This document shows, one piece after another, positions 36,918-46,972 of a stretch of DNA of 64,000 nt; the first letter of the stretch is position 1; each line of letters starts with the position of its first letter. The stretch comes from Methylobacterium fujisawaense (GTDB taxonomy: Bacteria > Pseudomonadota > Alphaproteobacteria > Rhizobiales > Beijerinckiaceae): the NCBI RefSeq assembly GCF_014138435.1, contig NZ_JACJIM010000001.1, positions 930,001 through 994,000 on the forward strand, written 5' to 3'. The notes beneath the pieces are model-generated. The model was not told the origin of the DNA, ran no database searches, and saw only the letters and a list, made by a program, of their open reading frames with translations. The translations under genes and the position numbers were made by a program.

Positions 36918-37199
36918 TCAGACCGCGCGGGCTTCCGTCGCCCGGGCTGCGATCAGTCCGGCCGGAACCGGCAGCGGCTCGACCGCCTGGCCGGCCGGGA
37001 CCGCGATCGCGTCCGGCTGGGCCGGCGCGGCGCGCTTGCGGGGCGGATCGTTGTAGGGCGTGTTGTAGCCCTTGCGGACCGCGGCCCAGTAGGATTCGCG
37101 CGTCAGGCCAGACCCGGTCAACGCGGCGTCGATCATCGCCGTGGCATGCGCCGCGAAATCCGGCACGTCCTCCGGGTTAAGCCAACTCTCGACAGGCAT
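36918..37199 (-). CDS. Hypothetical protein
   Basis: A 93-residue acidic-then-Pro/Ala-rich protein beginning MPVESWLNPEDVPDFAAHATAM. A helical N-terminal half (AMIDAALTGSGLTRESYWAAV) leads to KGYNTPYNDPPRKRA and a low-complexity tail. No family is recognised. GCAGG lies directly before the ATG. Coding character is reasonable, but the function cannot be suggested. Confidence 0.5.
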   Translation of the reverse strand: MPVESWLNPEDVPDFAAHATAMIDAALTGSGLTRESYWAAVRKGYNTPYNDPPRKRAAPAQPDAIAVPAGQAVEPLPVPAGLIAARATEARAV

Positions 37200-37547
37200 C
37201 CTGCGAACTCCGATCCGAACGGCGAAGCTTGTAGCTGAGCGGACTTATCCAGACGCTGAACGCGCGGGTGGGCAGAGGGTTGCAATGCACAATTTTGATG
37301 GGCGCTGTGGATGACCGGGCGCCCGTCATCGGGCACGAGGCGACGGCCTCGGGGGCGCGCCGGACCGGAGTCCCTCAGGGCTTACGGACGCGGTCCGTCG
37401 TCGGATCGAGGAGACCGGGGCGCCCTCTTGGAGGCGGAGCGGCTCGCGGGACCGCCTCCAGCCCGTCTTATGCCCGGTGAGCATCGAGCCACCGGGCGCC
37501 CCGCCAGGGGTGCCGGGGAGGGCCGGGCCCCCGCGAGTCGCACAGGC
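37200..37547. other. Gene-free stretch upstream of the hypothetical gene and downstream of argH
   Basis: About 350 bases. A near-perfect palindrome ATGACCGGGCGCCCGTCAT lies at about 37311-37329. Several frames are open on both strands but have no family similarity or ribosome-binding site. Nothing else can be supported. Confidence 0.4.
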
Positions 37548-38927
37548 TCAGCCCAGCCGCTCGATCCAGGCCTGCGCCTGCCGCCGGACGTTGTCGGGCG
37601 CGGTGCCGCCGTAGCTGGTGCGGCTCGCCACCGAGTTCGCGACGCCGAGCACCGCGTAGACCGCATCGGTGATCCGCGGCTCCGCCTCCTGCATCTCGGG
37701 CAGCGACAGCGCCTCCAGCCCGACGCCCTTGGCGGAAGCGACGCCGACGAGACGGCCGGTGACGTGGTGGGCTTGCCGGAACGGCAGGCCGAGCTCGCGC
37801 ACCAGCCAGTCGGCGAGGTCGGTGGCGGTGGCGTAGCCGGAGCCGGCGGCTTGGCTGAGCACCTCGGCGTTGGGCTCCAGATCCTTCACCATGCCGGTCA
37901 TGGCGGCGAGGCACAGCGACAGGGCCTGGAGGGCGTCGAACGTCCCCTCCTTGTCCTCCTGCATGTCCTTCGAATAGGCGAGCGGCAGGCCCTTCATGAC
38001 GATGAGCAGGCCGGTCAGCGCGCCGATGATCCGGCCGCTCTTGGCCCGCACCAGCTCGGCGGCGTCGGGGTTGCGCTTCTGCGGCATGATCGACGAGCCG
38101 GTGGTGTAGCCGTCCGACAGGCGGACGAAGTTGAACTGGGCCGAGGTCCAGACCACCAGCTCCTCGGCGAAGCGCGACAGGTGCACCGCGCAGATCGAGG
38201 CCGCCGCGAGCGCCTCCAGGGCGAAGTCGCGGTCGGCCACCGAATCGAGCGAGTTGGCGGTCGGCCGGTCGAAGCCAAGCGCCGCCGCGGTGGCGTGCCG
38301 GTCGATCGGGAAGGAGGTGCCGGCGAGCGCCGCGGCGCCCAGCGGGCACTCGTTGAGGCGCGCCCGGGCGTCGCGGAACCGGCCCCGGTCCCGGGCCAGC
38401 ATCTCGACATAGGCGAGGCAATGGTGGCCGAAGGTCACCGGCTGCGCCGACTGGAGATGGGTGAAGCCCGGCATCACCGTGCCGGCGTGCTGCAGCGCCG
38501 TCTGGCTGAGGGCGCGCTGCAGGTCGGCGGCCTGCTGGTCGAGCGAATCCAGGGTGTCGCGCACCCAGAGCTTCATGTCGGTGGCGACCTGGTCGTTGCG
38601 CGAGCGCGCCGTGTGCAGGCGGCCGGCGGCCGGCCCGACGATCTCGGTCAGGCGGCTCTCCACGGACATGTGGATGTCCTCGAGCTCGCGCTTGAACGTG
38701 AAGGTGCCGGCCTCGATCTCGTCGCGCACGGACTTGAGCCCGGCCTCGATCGCGGCCACATCCTCCGCCGGCAGGATGCCGGCTTGGCCCAGCATCGCCA
38801 CATGCGCCAGCGAGCCGCGGATATCCTGGGGCGCGAGGCGCTTGTCGAACCCGATGGAGGCGTTGATCTCCTCCATGATCTCCGCCGGGCCGCTCGCGAA
38901 GCGGCCGCCCCACATCCGGTTGCTCAT
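37548..38927 (-). CDS. argH: Argininosuccinate lyase
   Basis: ArgH cleaves argininosuccinate to arginine and fumarate. The 459-residue product has [20 protein letters not shown] at the start, the [13 protein letters not shown] block, [14 protein letters not shown] and the superfamily signature [12 protein letters not shown] with its flexible catalytic serine loop. The ATG follows GGAAGGATCGAC. It is divergent from tlpA across 42 bases, an arrangement known from other Hyphomicrobiales. Confidence 0.98.
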   Translation of the reverse strand: MSNRMWGGRFASGPAEIMEEINASIGFDKRLAPQDIRGSLAHVAMLGQAGILPAEDVAAIEAGLKSVRDEIEAGTFTFKRELEDIHMSVESRLTEIVGPAAGRLHTARSRNDQVATDMKLWVRDTLDSLDQQAADLQRALSQTALQHAGTVMPGFTHLQSAQPVTFGHHCLAYVEMLARDRGRFRDARARLNECPLGAAALAGTSFPIDRHATAAALGFDRPTANSLDSVADRDFALEALAAASICAVHLSRFAEELVVWTSAQFNFVRLSDGYTTGSSIMPQKRNPDAAELVRAKSGRIIGALTGLLIVMKGLPLAYSKDMQEDKEGTFDALQALSLCLAAMTGMVKDLEPNAEVLSQAAGSGYATATDLADWLVRELGLPFRQAHHVTGRLVGVASAKGVGLEALSLPEMQEAEPRITDAVYAVLGVANSVASRTSYGGTAPDNVRRQAQAWIERLG

Positions 38928-38969
38928 GTCGATCCTTCCGCGCCCTGACCGTCCCGAGGCCCGAGCCTG

Positions 38970-39611
38970 ATGCCCGGCCGCACGCCCATCCTGGCCGGCG
39001 CGGGCGTCGCCGCGCTCGCCGTCCTCGGCCTCGCCCTATACGGGAGCGGTCTCCTGCCCGGCAACATGGGCGGCGCCCTTCAGCCCTGCGCCGCCGCAAA
39101 GCCCGCCCTCGCCCGGGTCGACGCCGCCGCGAAGGGCGAGGTCGCCGCCATGCAGGCCCTGCCGCAGGCCCGGCCCGCGCCGGACATCCGCTTCAAGGGG
39201 CCGGACGGCGCCGAGACCGGCCTCGCCGACCTCAAGGGCCGGCTGCTCCTCGTGAATCTCTGGGCGACGTGGTGTGCCCCCTGCAAGGCCGAGATGCCGG
39301 CCCTCGACCGGCTCCAGGCGCAGATCGGCGGGCCCGACTTCCAGGTCGTCGCCATCAACGTCGACACCCGCAACCTCGAGACGCCGCCGGCCTGGCTGAA
39401 GCAGGCCGGCATCCGCGACCTCGCCTTCTATGCCGATCCCGGGGGCCGCGTGCTTCCGATCATCCAGCGCGACACGCAATCGCCCGGCCTGCCGACCACG
39501 ATGCTGATCGACGCGCAGGGCTGCACCCTCGGGGTGATGAAGGGACCGGCCGCGTGGTCGAGCCCGGACGGGCTGGCCCTGATCCGCGCGGCGCTGGGAC
39601 GGACCTCATAG
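38970..39611 (+). CDS. tlpA: TlpA-family membrane-anchored thiol:disulfide oxidoreductase
   Basis: A 213-residue thioredoxin-fold protein facing the periplasm. Residues 8-28 form an N-terminal anchor ([20 protein letters not shown]). The redox motif is WCAPC in [20 protein letters not shown] (part quoted). The cis-proline region is [12 protein letters not shown]. TlpA reduces Cys pairs for copper insertion into cytochrome oxidase in Bradyrhizobium. Location next to argH supports the name. Confidence 0.9.
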   Translation: MPGRTPILAGAGVAALAVLGLALYGSGLLPGNMGGALQPCAAAKPALARVDAAAKGEVAAMQALPQARPAPDIRFKGPDGAETGLADLKGRLLLVNLWATWCAPCKAEMPALDRLQAQIGGPDFQVVAINVDTRNLETPPAWLKQAGIRDLAFYADPGGRVLPIIQRDTQSPGLPTTMLIDAQGCTLGVMKGPAAWSSPDGLALIRAALGRTS

Positions 39612-39680
39612 AGGTTGGCGCCATAGGGGTTACGGTCGCGCCCTTGCGCCCACCTGGGATGCGCGGCAAGGCCTGCTGCG

Positions 39681-40877
39681 ATGACATCTCCCCACACCGC
39701 GCCGCGGAGGCGGGGCCCGCGCCCCCTCTCGATCATCCGCACGCTGCTCGCCGGCGAGGCGGTGGGCGGGCTGATCCTGATGGCGGCCGCCGCCCTGGCG
39801 CTCGTCGTCGCCAACGGGCCGTTCGCCGAAACCTACGCGCACGGGCTCCACGCGGCCCTCGGGCCGATGAGCGTCCAGCACTGGATCAACGACGGCCTGA
39901 TGGCCGGGTTCTTCCTGCTGGTCGGGCTGGAGATCAAGCGCGAGGCCCTCGACGGGCGGCTGCGCACCTGGCCCGACCGGATCCTGCCCGGCTGCGCGGC
40001 TCTGGGCGGCATGGCGGTGCCGGCCGCCTTCTACGCCCTGGCCAATCTCGGCGCCGGCACCCTGCGGGGCTGGGCGATCCCGGCGGCCACCGACATCGCC
40101 TTCGCGCTGGGGGTCCTGGCGCTCCTCGGATCGCGGGTGCCGGTCTCCCTCAAGATCTTCCTCAGCGCGGTCGCCATCGTCGACGATCTCGGCGCCGTCG
40201 TGGTGATCGCGCTGTTCTACAGCTCCGGCCTCGACCTCACCATGCTGGGGCTCGCCGCCCTGGTGGTGGCCGCCCTCTACGGCCTCAACCGGGCGGGGAT
40301 CGGATGGCTTCCGGCCTACGGGCTCCTCGGCCTCGTGCTCTGGGTCCTCGTGCTGCGCTCCGGGATCCACGCGACGATCGCGGGCGTGCTGCTCGCGCTC
40401 ACCATCCCGATCCGGGTCAGCCCGGGCCGGCCGGAGGATGCGCTCTCGCCCCTGCACCGGCTGGAGCACGCCCTCGCCCCCTGGATCACCTACTTGGTGG
40501 TGCCGGTCTTCGGCTTCGCCAATGCGGGCGTGGACCTCTCGGGCCTCACCCCCGAGGCCCTGCTCCAGCCGGTGACGCTCGGCATCGCGGCGGGGCTGTT
40601 CCTCGGCAAGCAGGCCGGCGTGTTCGCGAGCCTCCGGCTGGCGGTGGCGCTGGGATGGGCCAAGCGCCCGGCCGGGGCCGGCTGGGGGCAGGTCTACGGG
40701 GTCGCGGTGCTGTGCGGGATCGGCTTCACCATGAGCCTGTTCATCGGCGGCCTCGCCTTCCCGGATCCGGAGCATGAGACCGCCGTGAAGCTCGGCGTGC
40801 TCGCGGGCTCGGTCCTGTCGGGGCTCGCCGGCGCGGCGATTCTGCTGCTGGCCAAGCCGCGGACCGCCACGCGATAG
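39681..40877 (+). CDS. nhaA: Na+/H+ antiporter NhaA
   Basis: NhaA exports sodium in exchange for two protons, important in alkaline or saline stress. The 398-residue protein has about 12 TM segments and the signature aspartates: [14 protein letters not shown] and the DD pair in [26 protein letters not shown] and [15 protein letters not shown] are further family blocks. It starts 69 bases after tlpA and could share a transcript. Confidence 0.97.
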   Translation: MTSPHTAPRRRGPRPLSIIRTLLAGEAVGGLILMAAAALALVVANGPFAETYAHGLHAALGPMSVQHWINDGLMAGFFLLVGLEIKREALDGRLRTWPDRILPGCAALGGMAVPAAFYALANLGAGTLRGWAIPAATDIAFALGVLALLGSRVPVSLKIFLSAVAIVDDLGAVVVIALFYSSGLDLTMLGLAALVVAALYGLNRAGIGWLPAYGLLGLVLWVLVLRSGIHATIAGVLLALTIPIRVSPGRPEDALSPLHRLEHALAPWITYLVVPVFGFANAGVDLSGLTPEALLQPVTLGIAAGLFLGKQAGVFASLRLAVALGWAKRPAGAGWGQVYGVAVLCGIGFTMSLFIGGLAFPDPEHETAVKLGVLAGSVLSGLAGAAILLLAKPRTATR

Positions 40878-40937
40878 CGGCGTCCCGCGCACGAGGCGGG
40901 ATCCGCTGCGCGGAAAAATGCGCTACCCCGCGTCGGC

Positions 40938-42695
40938 ATGCGCTTCTATCTCGGCCTCGCCACCACCTTCCACGACCCGGCCCTCGCCCTGGTCGGGCCC
41001 GACGGCACCCTGCTCTTCGCCGAGGCGGCGGAGCGGGTCCTGCAGTACAAGCGCGCGCCGAACTGCGAGCCGGACGCCCCGGCCTTGATGGCGTCGCTGC
41101 TGAAGGACCACGTCCCGCCGGGCTCCGAACTCGTCGTCGCCTCCAGCTGGGGCCCGCAATTCACCGACTTCCTGCGTGGTCAGGCGGGCACCGGCGCCTT
41201 CGACCTCATGGCGCTGTCCGCCCACACCACGGCGCTCAACCGCTCCTTCGTGCCCGAGCAGGCCGAGCGGGTGTTCATCGCCGACCTCCACGGCGCGCAG
41301 GAGCGGGCCGGCCACGGCACCCTGCTGGCCCTGAACCAGGAAGCCCGGATCACCGGCGCGGCGCCCCGGGCGACCATCGCCGGGCAGCGGCGCTACCCGC
41401 ACCACCTCTGCCACGCCGCCTACGGCCTCTGGGGCAGCCCCTTCGACACGGCCACGGCCCTGGTGGTCGACGGCATGGGCGAGACCGGCGCGGCGGCGAT
41501 CCACCGCCTGGAGGGCGGCCGGATCACGGAGCTGCGCCGCCATCGCGGGCGCGGCTCGCTGGGGTTCCTGTACGGGCTGATCACGGATCTCGCCGGCTTC
41601 GACCAGGTGAAGGGCGAGGAGTGGAAGATCATGGGGCTCGCCCCCTACGGGCGGTCCGATCCGGATCTCGCCGCGCTGCTCGGCCGGCTCTGCACGGTCG
41701 AGGGCCACCGCCTGCGCTATGCCGACGCGGAGACGATCCGCTCCGTGGCCGCGGAGATCCGCGCCCGCCGCCCCGCGGACGCCCTGGAGACCGGCTGGGC
41801 CGATCTCGCCCGCTGCGGCCAGGATCTTTTCGGCACCCTCATGGACGCGCTGGTGGCCGAAGCCTACGCCCTGGCGCCCACCGAAAACCTCGTGATCGCC
41901 GGCGGCTGCGGGCTGAACTCCTCCTACAACGGCCGGGTGCTCGGCCGCTCCGGCTTCACCCGCCTGCACGTGCCCTCCGCCCCGGCGGATGACGGCAACG
42001 CCGTGGGCGCCGCGTGGCTCGCCTACGCGGAGGACCATCCGGACTGGGCGGGACCGCCGCACGCGCAGCGCCCGCTGACCCCCTATCTCGGCTCGCGGGT
42101 CTCCACCGGCCCGATGGAGCGGCTCGCCGAGCAGGAGCCCCGCGCCAAGCGCGTCGGCCACGCGGAGGCGACACGCGCGGCGGCGCGGATCCTCGCCGAG
42201 GGCGGCCTCGTCGGCTGGGTGCAGGGCCGGGCGGAGTTCGGGCCCCGGGCGCTCGGCAACCGGTCGATCCTGGCCGATCCGCGGCCGGAGGGCGCCAAGG
42301 ACGCCCTCAACGCCAAGGTGAAGTACCGGGAGGCGTTCCGGCCGTTCGCGCCGTCGATCCTGGCCGAGGCCGGGCCGGACTGGTTCGAGGATTACGCCGA
42401 CAGCCCCTACATGGAGCGCACCCTGGTCTGGCGCGAGGCGGTCCGGGCCCGGGTTCCGGCCGTGGTCCACGCGGACGGGACCGGCCGGCTCCAGAGCGTC
42501 ACGGCGGCGCGGAACCCGGCCTACGCGGCCCTGATCGGCGCCTTCGCGGCGATCACCGGCGTGCCGATCCTGCTCAACACGAGCTTCAACGTGATGGGCA
42601 AGCCGATCCTCCACGGCGCGGAGGACGCGATCCTGATGTTCTACACCACCGGCCTCGACGCCCTCGTGGTCGAGGATTGGCTGGTGGTGAAATGA
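40938..42695 (+). CDS. NodU/CmcH-family carbamoyltransferase
   Basis: A 585-residue O- or N-carbamoyltransferase. The N-terminal Kae1-like ASKHA domain shows LGLATTFHDPALALV, HHLCHAAYGLWGSPF and VDGMGETGAAAIH with metal-binding histidines and ASKHA ATP-binding glycines. The C-terminal YrdC-like part shows QGRAEFGPRALGNRSILADP and TSFNVMGKPILH. Homologues carbamoylate Nod factors, antibiotics or sugars. No biosynthetic cluster flanks it, so the acceptor is unknown. It follows nhaA by 60 bases in the same direction. Confidence 0.9.
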   Translation: MRFYLGLATTFHDPALALVGPDGTLLFAEAAERVLQYKRAPNCEPDAPALMASLLKDHVPPGSELVVASSWGPQFTDFLRGQAGTGAFDLMALSAHTTALNRSFVPEQAERVFIADLHGAQERAGHGTLLALNQEARITGAAPRATIAGQRRYPHHLCHAAYGLWGSPFDTATALVVDGMGETGAAAIHRLEGGRITELRRHRGRGSLGFLYGLITDLAGFDQVKGEEWKIMGLAPYGRSDPDLAALLGRLCTVEGHRLRYADAETIRSVAAEIRARRPADALETGWADLARCGQDLFGTLMDALVAEAYALAPTENLVIAGGCGLNSSYNGRVLGRSGFTRLHVPSAPADDGNAVGAAWLAYAEDHPDWAGPPHAQRPLTPYLGSRVSTGPMERLAEQEPRAKRVGHAEATRAAARILAEGGLVGWVQGRAEFGPRALGNRSILADPRPEGAKDALNAKVKYREAFRPFAPSILAEAGPDWFEDYADSPYMERTLVWREAVRARVPAVVHADGTGRLQSVTAARNPAYAALIGAFAAITGVPILLNTSFNVMGKPILHGAEDAILMFYTTGLDALVVEDWLVVK

Positions 42696-42725
42696 AAAGC
42701 GCCGCGCCCCCGGGGGACGCGGCGC
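42695..42725 (-). terminator. Intrinsic terminator of the downstream minus-strand gene
   Basis: GCGCCGCG (42699-42706) and CGCGGCGC (42718-42725) form a perfect 8-bp stem with an 11-base loop. Read on the minus strand it is followed by TTTT (42698-42695), a textbook terminator for the polyproline protein gene at 42750. The hairpin starts right behind the carbamoyltransferase stop and can serve both convergent genes. Confidence 0.75.
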
Positions 42726-42749
42726 CGGTCGCGCGACCGCGCGGATGCC

Positions 42750-43100
42750 TTACTCGCAGACCTCGACGCGGCGGTAGGTGAACTCGCCGTCGCCGAGCCA
42801 TTCCTTGCGGCGCTCGTAGTGGCAGATCGGGCCGCGGCGCTCGCGCACCACGATGGTCTCGGGCTCCTCGACCACGACGCGGCGCGGGCGGTACTCCGGC
42901 GGGGGCGGCGGGGGCGGCGGGTTCGCGCCGTTGACGAGGGCGCTGCCGACCATGCCGCCGACGACGCCGGCCGCGAGGCCGCTTACGATGGCACCGGTCT
43001 GGTCGCGGGCGGTGGCCGGGGCGACCGCCCCGAGCACCAGGGTCGCCGCGAGGGCTGCGGCCCCAGCGCGAATCATCGTGAAGGAACCGTTCAAGGACAC
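42750..43100 (-). CDS. Exported small protein with glycine-zipper-like helix and polyproline linker
   Basis: A 116-residue secreted protein. A signal peptide (AGAAALAATLVLGAVAPATA) is followed by a Gly/Ala-rich helix IVSGLAAGVVGGMVGSALV resembling a glycine zipper, eight consecutive prolines, and a charged C-terminal domain with two Cys (GPICHYERRKEW and a terminal VCE). The function is unknown. The GTG at 43100 is chosen for GGGAG nine bases upstream; an ATG at 43076 also precedes the signal. Confidence 0.7.
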   Translation of the reverse strand: MSLNGSFTMIRAGAAALAATLVLGAVAPATARDQTGAIVSGLAAGVVGGMVGSALVNGANPPPPPPPPEYRPRRVVVEEPETIVVRERRGPICHYERRKEWLGDGEFTYRRVEVCE

Positions 43101-43251
43101 GCGAAAGATCTCCCGTTCGTGTTGAGGACGATCCAACACCGGGAGGATTAAGAATCCCCGAAGTGGGCCAATTGAATTGTGTGCCGGATATGGCATCGGC
43201 CCGTCCGAAGTTCCTGGGCGGAGGCGCGCAGGGCCCGCCTCCGCCGGCCGG

Positions 43252-43725
43252 CTACTTCGCCTTGTCGGCGATGCCCTTCAGGCCGGCCTCATAGACGCCC
43301 GCGATGGCCTCTTCCGCTTTCGCGTCGGGGGCGCCCTTGGCCTTGAACGTCCCTTTCCAGGTCACCTTGGAACCGCTGCCGGCCTTCGCGACCATGATCG
43401 TGGAATGATAGTCCGTGACGGGCAGCGGGCCTTCCAGGATGGTGTAGGTGTAGTCCATCTTGGTGTCGTTGCGGGATTCCTCCTCCTCGACGATCGTCCC
43501 GCCACCCTTCAGGCTGAGCGTCCGGACCGCCTTGCCGCCCTTCTTCGACAGGGCGCATTTCTCGATCACCGGATGCCAGTCGCCGATCCCGCAGAACCCG
43601 CCGATCGTCTTCCACACGGCTTCGGGCGACGCGGCCACATCCACCGACTTGGTGACGTCCAGGGCCCAGGCCGGCCCCGCCGCCCCGAGGCAGATCGCGG
43701 CGGCCGCCAACAACATACGCTTCAT
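43252..43725 (-). CDS. Exported SRPBCC (START-like) family protein
   Basis: A 157-residue protein with a signal peptide (LLAAAAICLGAAGPAWA) and an SRPBCC ligand-binding fold: VDVAASPEAVWKTIGGFCGIGDWHPVIEKC (part: SPEAVWKTIGGFCGIGDWHP), TKMDYTYTILEGPLPV and KVTWKGTFKAKG. Such proteins bind hydrophobic ligands in a helix-grip cavity; the ligand here is unknown. The ATG follows GGGAGGAAGCGACTG, a strong site. Confidence 0.85.
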   Translation of the reverse strand: MKRMLLAAAAICLGAAGPAWALDVTKSVDVAASPEAVWKTIGGFCGIGDWHPVIEKCALSKKGGKAVRTLSLKGGGTIVEEEESRNDTKMDYTYTILEGPLPVTDYHSTIMVAKAGSGSKVTWKGTFKAKGAPDAKAEEAIAGVYEAGLKGIADKAK

Positions 43726-43897
43726 CAGTCGCTTCCTCCCGCTCGACGCTCGATTTCCCGGCGTCCGAGTCAGGCCCAAACCAAGAGCGACACGCCCACG
43801 TTGCAAGGTCGACTTTAGTCCAAGACGCGGCCGAAAAATTCTGCCCCGGCCGCGCTGCGGGCCATCCGGTGCACCGCGTCCCCCGCGGGCTCGGATG

Positions 43898-44575
43898 TCA
43901 AAGCAGACCGTCGAGGGCCCCGATCACGACCGTCGGCGCCGAATCCATGTACTCGTCGGGCAGGCCCTTGCGGTTGACCCAGGCGGTCCGGAACCCGAAG
44001 ACCCCGGCCCCCGCCACGTCCCAGCGGTTCGACGAGCAGAACAGCACGTCGCCCTGCCCCACCGCCAGCCGGGTCAGGGCGATCCGGTAGGCGTCGGGAT
44101 GGGTCTTGAACACCTGCGCGTCGTCCACCGAGAGAACCGCGTCGAGGTGGTCGGCCAGCCCCGCCGAGGCCACCGCCCGGTCGACCATGGCGGCGTTGCC
44201 GTTGGTGAGCACCGCCGTGCGGATCCCGTGCTTGCGCAGGGCCGCCAGCACGCCCGGCACCTCCGGATAGGCATCGAGGTCGCGGTAGGCGTCGAGGAGC
44301 CGCTCGCGCAGGCCGGGATCGACCTGCGGGTGGACCGCCAGGGCGTAGTCGAGTGCCCGCACGGTGAGGTCCCAGAAGGCCGCGTACTGGCCCATCAGCG
44401 ACAGGGTCCAGCTGTATTCGAGCTGCTTGTTGCGCCAGACCTCGGAGAGGTGGGCGGCGTCCGGCCCCACCGCCTCGGCGTATCGCTGGACCGCGGCGTT
44501 CACGTCGAACAGGGTGCCGTAGGCGTCGAACACCGCGGCCTTCACGCCCGCGAGGGGTCCTGATGCGTCGGTCAT
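43898..44575 (-). CDS. Haloacid dehalogenase, type II
   Basis: A 225-residue L-2-haloacid dehalogenase. The nucleophile Asp lies in AAVFDAYGTLFDVNAAV, the Arg in WRNKQLEYSWTLSLMG, motif II in AVLTNGNAAMV, the lysine in VFKTHPDAYRIAL and the terminal motif in FCSSNRWDVAGAGVFGF. These residues mark true type II haloacid dehalogenases (hydrolysing 2-haloalkanoates) rather than generic HAD phosphatases. It is transcribed in the direction of murJ, 71 bases downstream. Confidence 0.92.
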   Translation of the reverse strand: MTDASGPLAGVKAAVFDAYGTLFDVNAAVQRYAEAVGPDAAHLSEVWRNKQLEYSWTLSLMGQYAAFWDLTVRALDYALAVHPQVDPGLRERLLDAYRDLDAYPEVPGVLAALRKHGIRTAVLTNGNAAMVDRAVASAGLADHLDAVLSVDDAQVFKTHPDAYRIALTRLAVGQGDVLFCSSNRWDVAGAGVFGFRTAWVNRKGLPDEYMDSAPTVVIGALDGLL

Positions 44576-44646
44576 GGTGTTCCTCACTCGGTGCTCTCGC
44601 CCGATCTGGGGCCGGACCCGCGCTGCGGCGAGCCCGGCCGGGTCAC

Positions 44647-46173
44647 TCAGGCCCGGCGCAGGCGCAGGCCGAACAGGTGCAGAAGGCCCGCCAGCAGGCC
44701 GCCATAGACCAGCGCTCCCACGAGCCCCAGCACCGCCAGGACGACGAGGTCGCGCCCGTGCGGGAGGGCCGGCACCAGCGCCTGGACGAGTCCCTGGCCG
44801 TAGACGGCGACTGCCGCCAGCCCGAGGCAGGCCAGGGCCACCCCGGCGACGGTGAGGCCGAGCGTGCGCCCCGGCGCCGTCCAGTTCCGGCGCTTGGCCA
44901 GGACGAGCAGCAGCAGCAGGTTCACCCATTGGCTGACCGCGGTGGCGAGCGCCAGCCCGGTGACGCCGTAGGGGCCAGTCAGCCAGAGCTTCAGGACCAC
45001 GTTGACGCCGATCGCCGTGAGGGAGGCCCAGAGCGGCGTCTTGGTGTCCTGGCGGGCGTAGAAGCTCGCCACGGCGCTGCGCACCAGCACCACCGCCGGC
45101 AGCGCCAGCCCGTAGGCCGCCAGCACCGAGGCCGCCCGGGCCGCATCCTCGGCGCTGAAGGCGCCGCGCTGGAACAGGGCCGCCATGATCAGGCCCGGGA
45201 TGGTCAGGAAGGCCACGGTGAACGGCGCCGACAGGGCCAGGGAGAAGCCCGCGGCCCGGTTCTGCGCCGCGTGGGCCCCGGCCACGTCGCCGGCCGCGAT
45301 CCGGCGGCTCATCTCCGGTAGCAGGACGGTGCCGGCCGCGATGGCGATGACGCCGAAGGGCAGCTGGTAGAGCCGATCGGCGTAGTAGAGCGCCGAGACC
45401 GCCCCGGTGGGCAGCCAGCTCGCGATGATCGTGTCGGCGAAGGCCGCGATCTGGAAGCCGGCCGAGCCGACCACCGCCGGACCGAGCACCGTGAAGAAGC
45501 GCTTCAGCGCCGGATCGAGGCGCGGCACCGCGAGGTCCGGCATCACCCGGACCCGGCGGCAGCCCCACCAGAGCAGGCCGAACTGGAGCACGCCCGAGAC
45601 GGCGACGCCCCAGGCGGCGGCGTAGGCGGCGTTCGGGAACAGGAAGCTCACACTCAAGGCCGCCAGCATGGCGAGGTTGAGCAGGACCGGGGCGCCCGCC
45701 GCCACCGCGAAGTGCCGGTGGGCGTTCAGGATGCCCGACAGCAGCGTCACCAGCGTCATGAACAGCAGGTACGGGAAGGTGATGCGGGTCAGCGCCACGG
45801 CGAGCTGGAAGCGCTCGCCGTCCTCGGCAAAGCCCGGCGCCAGGGCGTGGACCACCCAGGGCATGGCCGGCAGGGCGAGATTGAGCAGCACGAGCTGCAC
45901 GATCAGCATCAGGGTGAAGACGCGGTCGGCGAAGCGGTGCGCCGCCCCGGGCTCGCCGGCCTCCGCGAGCCCGGCATAGGCCGGCACGAAGGCGGTGTTG
46001 AACGCGCCCTCGCCGAAGATCGCGCGGAAGTGGTTCGGGAGCCGGAAGGCGACCACGAAGGCGTCGGCCATGGGCCCGGCGCCCATCACGGCGGCCATCA
46101 CCACGTCGCGGGCGAAGCCGGTGACGCGGGAGACCAGCGTCCAGCCGCCGACGGACAGGATGGAGCGGATCAT
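44647..46173 (-). CDS. murJ: Lipid II flippase MurJ
   Basis: MurJ flips lipid II across the inner membrane for peptidoglycan synthesis. The 508-residue MOP-superfamily protein has about 14 TM segments. It starts MIRSILSVGGWTLVSRVTGF and shows AFVVAFRLPNHFRAIFGEGAF and YYADRLYQLPFGVIAIA as family blocks, with essential arginines in RLPNHFR and the TM1 Arg in SRVTGFARD. The ATG at 46173 is placed by family similarity; the frame is open 38 codons further upstream. Confidence 0.95.
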   Translation of the reverse strand: MIRSILSVGGWTLVSRVTGFARDVVMAAVMGAGPMADAFVVAFRLPNHFRAIFGEGAFNTAFVPAYAGLAEAGEPGAAHRFADRVFTLMLIVQLVLLNLALPAMPWVVHALAPGFAEDGERFQLAVALTRITFPYLLFMTLVTLLSGILNAHRHFAVAAGAPVLLNLAMLAALSVSFLFPNAAYAAAWGVAVSGVLQFGLLWWGCRRVRVMPDLAVPRLDPALKRFFTVLGPAVVGSAGFQIAAFADTIIASWLPTGAVSALYYADRLYQLPFGVIAIAAGTVLLPEMSRRIAAGDVAGAHAAQNRAAGFSLALSAPFTVAFLTIPGLIMAALFQRGAFSAEDAARAASVLAAYGLALPAVVLVRSAVASFYARQDTKTPLWASLTAIGVNVVLKLWLTGPYGVTGLALATAVSQWVNLLLLLVLAKRRNWTAPGRTLGLTVAGVALACLGLAAVAVYGQGLVQALVPALPHGRDLVVLAVLGLVGALVYGGLLAGLLHLFGLRLRRA

Positions 46174-46332
46174 GGGGCGGGGCGCTGCCGGGATGGTGTC
46201 TCCCACCGCGGAGGCGGATAGGCGCGCCCTGGGAACGTCGCGGAGGTCGCTGGGAGGGAAATGGCCGGACCCTTTGCACCGGGTCATCCGGCGTCGGGCG
46301 CATCAAGAGCCGGTTTCCGCCGCCACCTCAAG

Positions 46333-46361
46333 GGTGCCGCGGACACAAAGCCCGCGGCACC
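46333..46361 (-). terminator. Stem-loop downstream of sodB
   Basis: GGTGCCGCGG (46333-46342) and CCGCGGCACC (46352-46361) form a perfect 10-bp stem with a 9-base loop, 11 bases after the sodB stop. There is no T-run, but the location fits a terminator. Confidence 0.6.
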
Positions 46362-46372
46362 GGGGAAACGCC

Positions 46373-46972
46373 TCAGCGGGTCGCCTCGGCGTACATCTTC
46401 TCGACGTGCTCCCAGTTCACGAGGTTCTCGATGAACGCCTTGAGGTAGTCGGGCCGGCGGTTGCGGTAATCGATGTAGTAGGAGTGCTCCCACACGTCGA
46501 CGCCGAGGATCGGCTTGGCGCCGTGGACCAGCGGGTTCTCGCCGTTCGGGGTCTTCATGATCGCGAGCTTGCCGTCCTTGACGGCGAGCCACGCCCAGCC
46601 CGAGCCGAACTGGCCGACGCCCGCCTGGATGAAGTCCGCCTTGAACTTCTCGGCACCGCCGAGATCCTCGTCGATCTTCTTGGCGATCGCGCCGGGGATC
46701 GCGCCGCCGCCATTCGGCTTCATCCACTGCCAGAAATGGATGTGGTTGTAGTGCTGGCCGGCGTTGTTGAAGAGCGGCTGATTCGTGTTGTAGGCGGCCT
46801 TGACGATCTCCTCGACGCTCTTGCCCTGGAGATCCGTGCCCTCAAGCAGCTTGTTGCCCGTGTCGACATAGGCCTTGTGGTGCTTGTCGTGGTGGAACTC
46901 GAGGGTTTCCTTCGACATGTACGGCCCCAGCGCGTCGTAGGCGTAGGGCAGTTCCGGCAGGGTGAAGGTCAT
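46373..46972 (-). CDS. sodB: Superoxide dismutase, Fe/Mn family
   Basis: Converts superoxide to hydrogen peroxide and oxygen. The 199-residue enzyme has metal ligands His in LEFHHDKHHKAYVDTGN (part: FHHDKHHKAYVD), His in HYNHIHFWQWM, and Asp/His in GVDVWEHSYYIDYRNRR. The active-site glutamine context AGQHYNHIHFW and VGQFGSGWAWL resembles the iron or cambialistic type. The ATG at 46972 begins the typical MTFTLPELPYAYDALGPY. Confidence 0.97.
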   Translation of the reverse strand: MTFTLPELPYAYDALGPYMSKETLEFHHDKHHKAYVDTGNKLLEGTDLQGKSVEEIVKAAYNTNQPLFNNAGQHYNHIHFWQWMKPNGGGAIPGAIAKKIDEDLGGAEKFKADFIQAGVGQFGSGWAWLAVKDGKLAIMKTPNGENPLVHGAKPILGVDVWEHSYYIDYRNRRPDYLKAFIENLVNWEHVEKMYAEATR

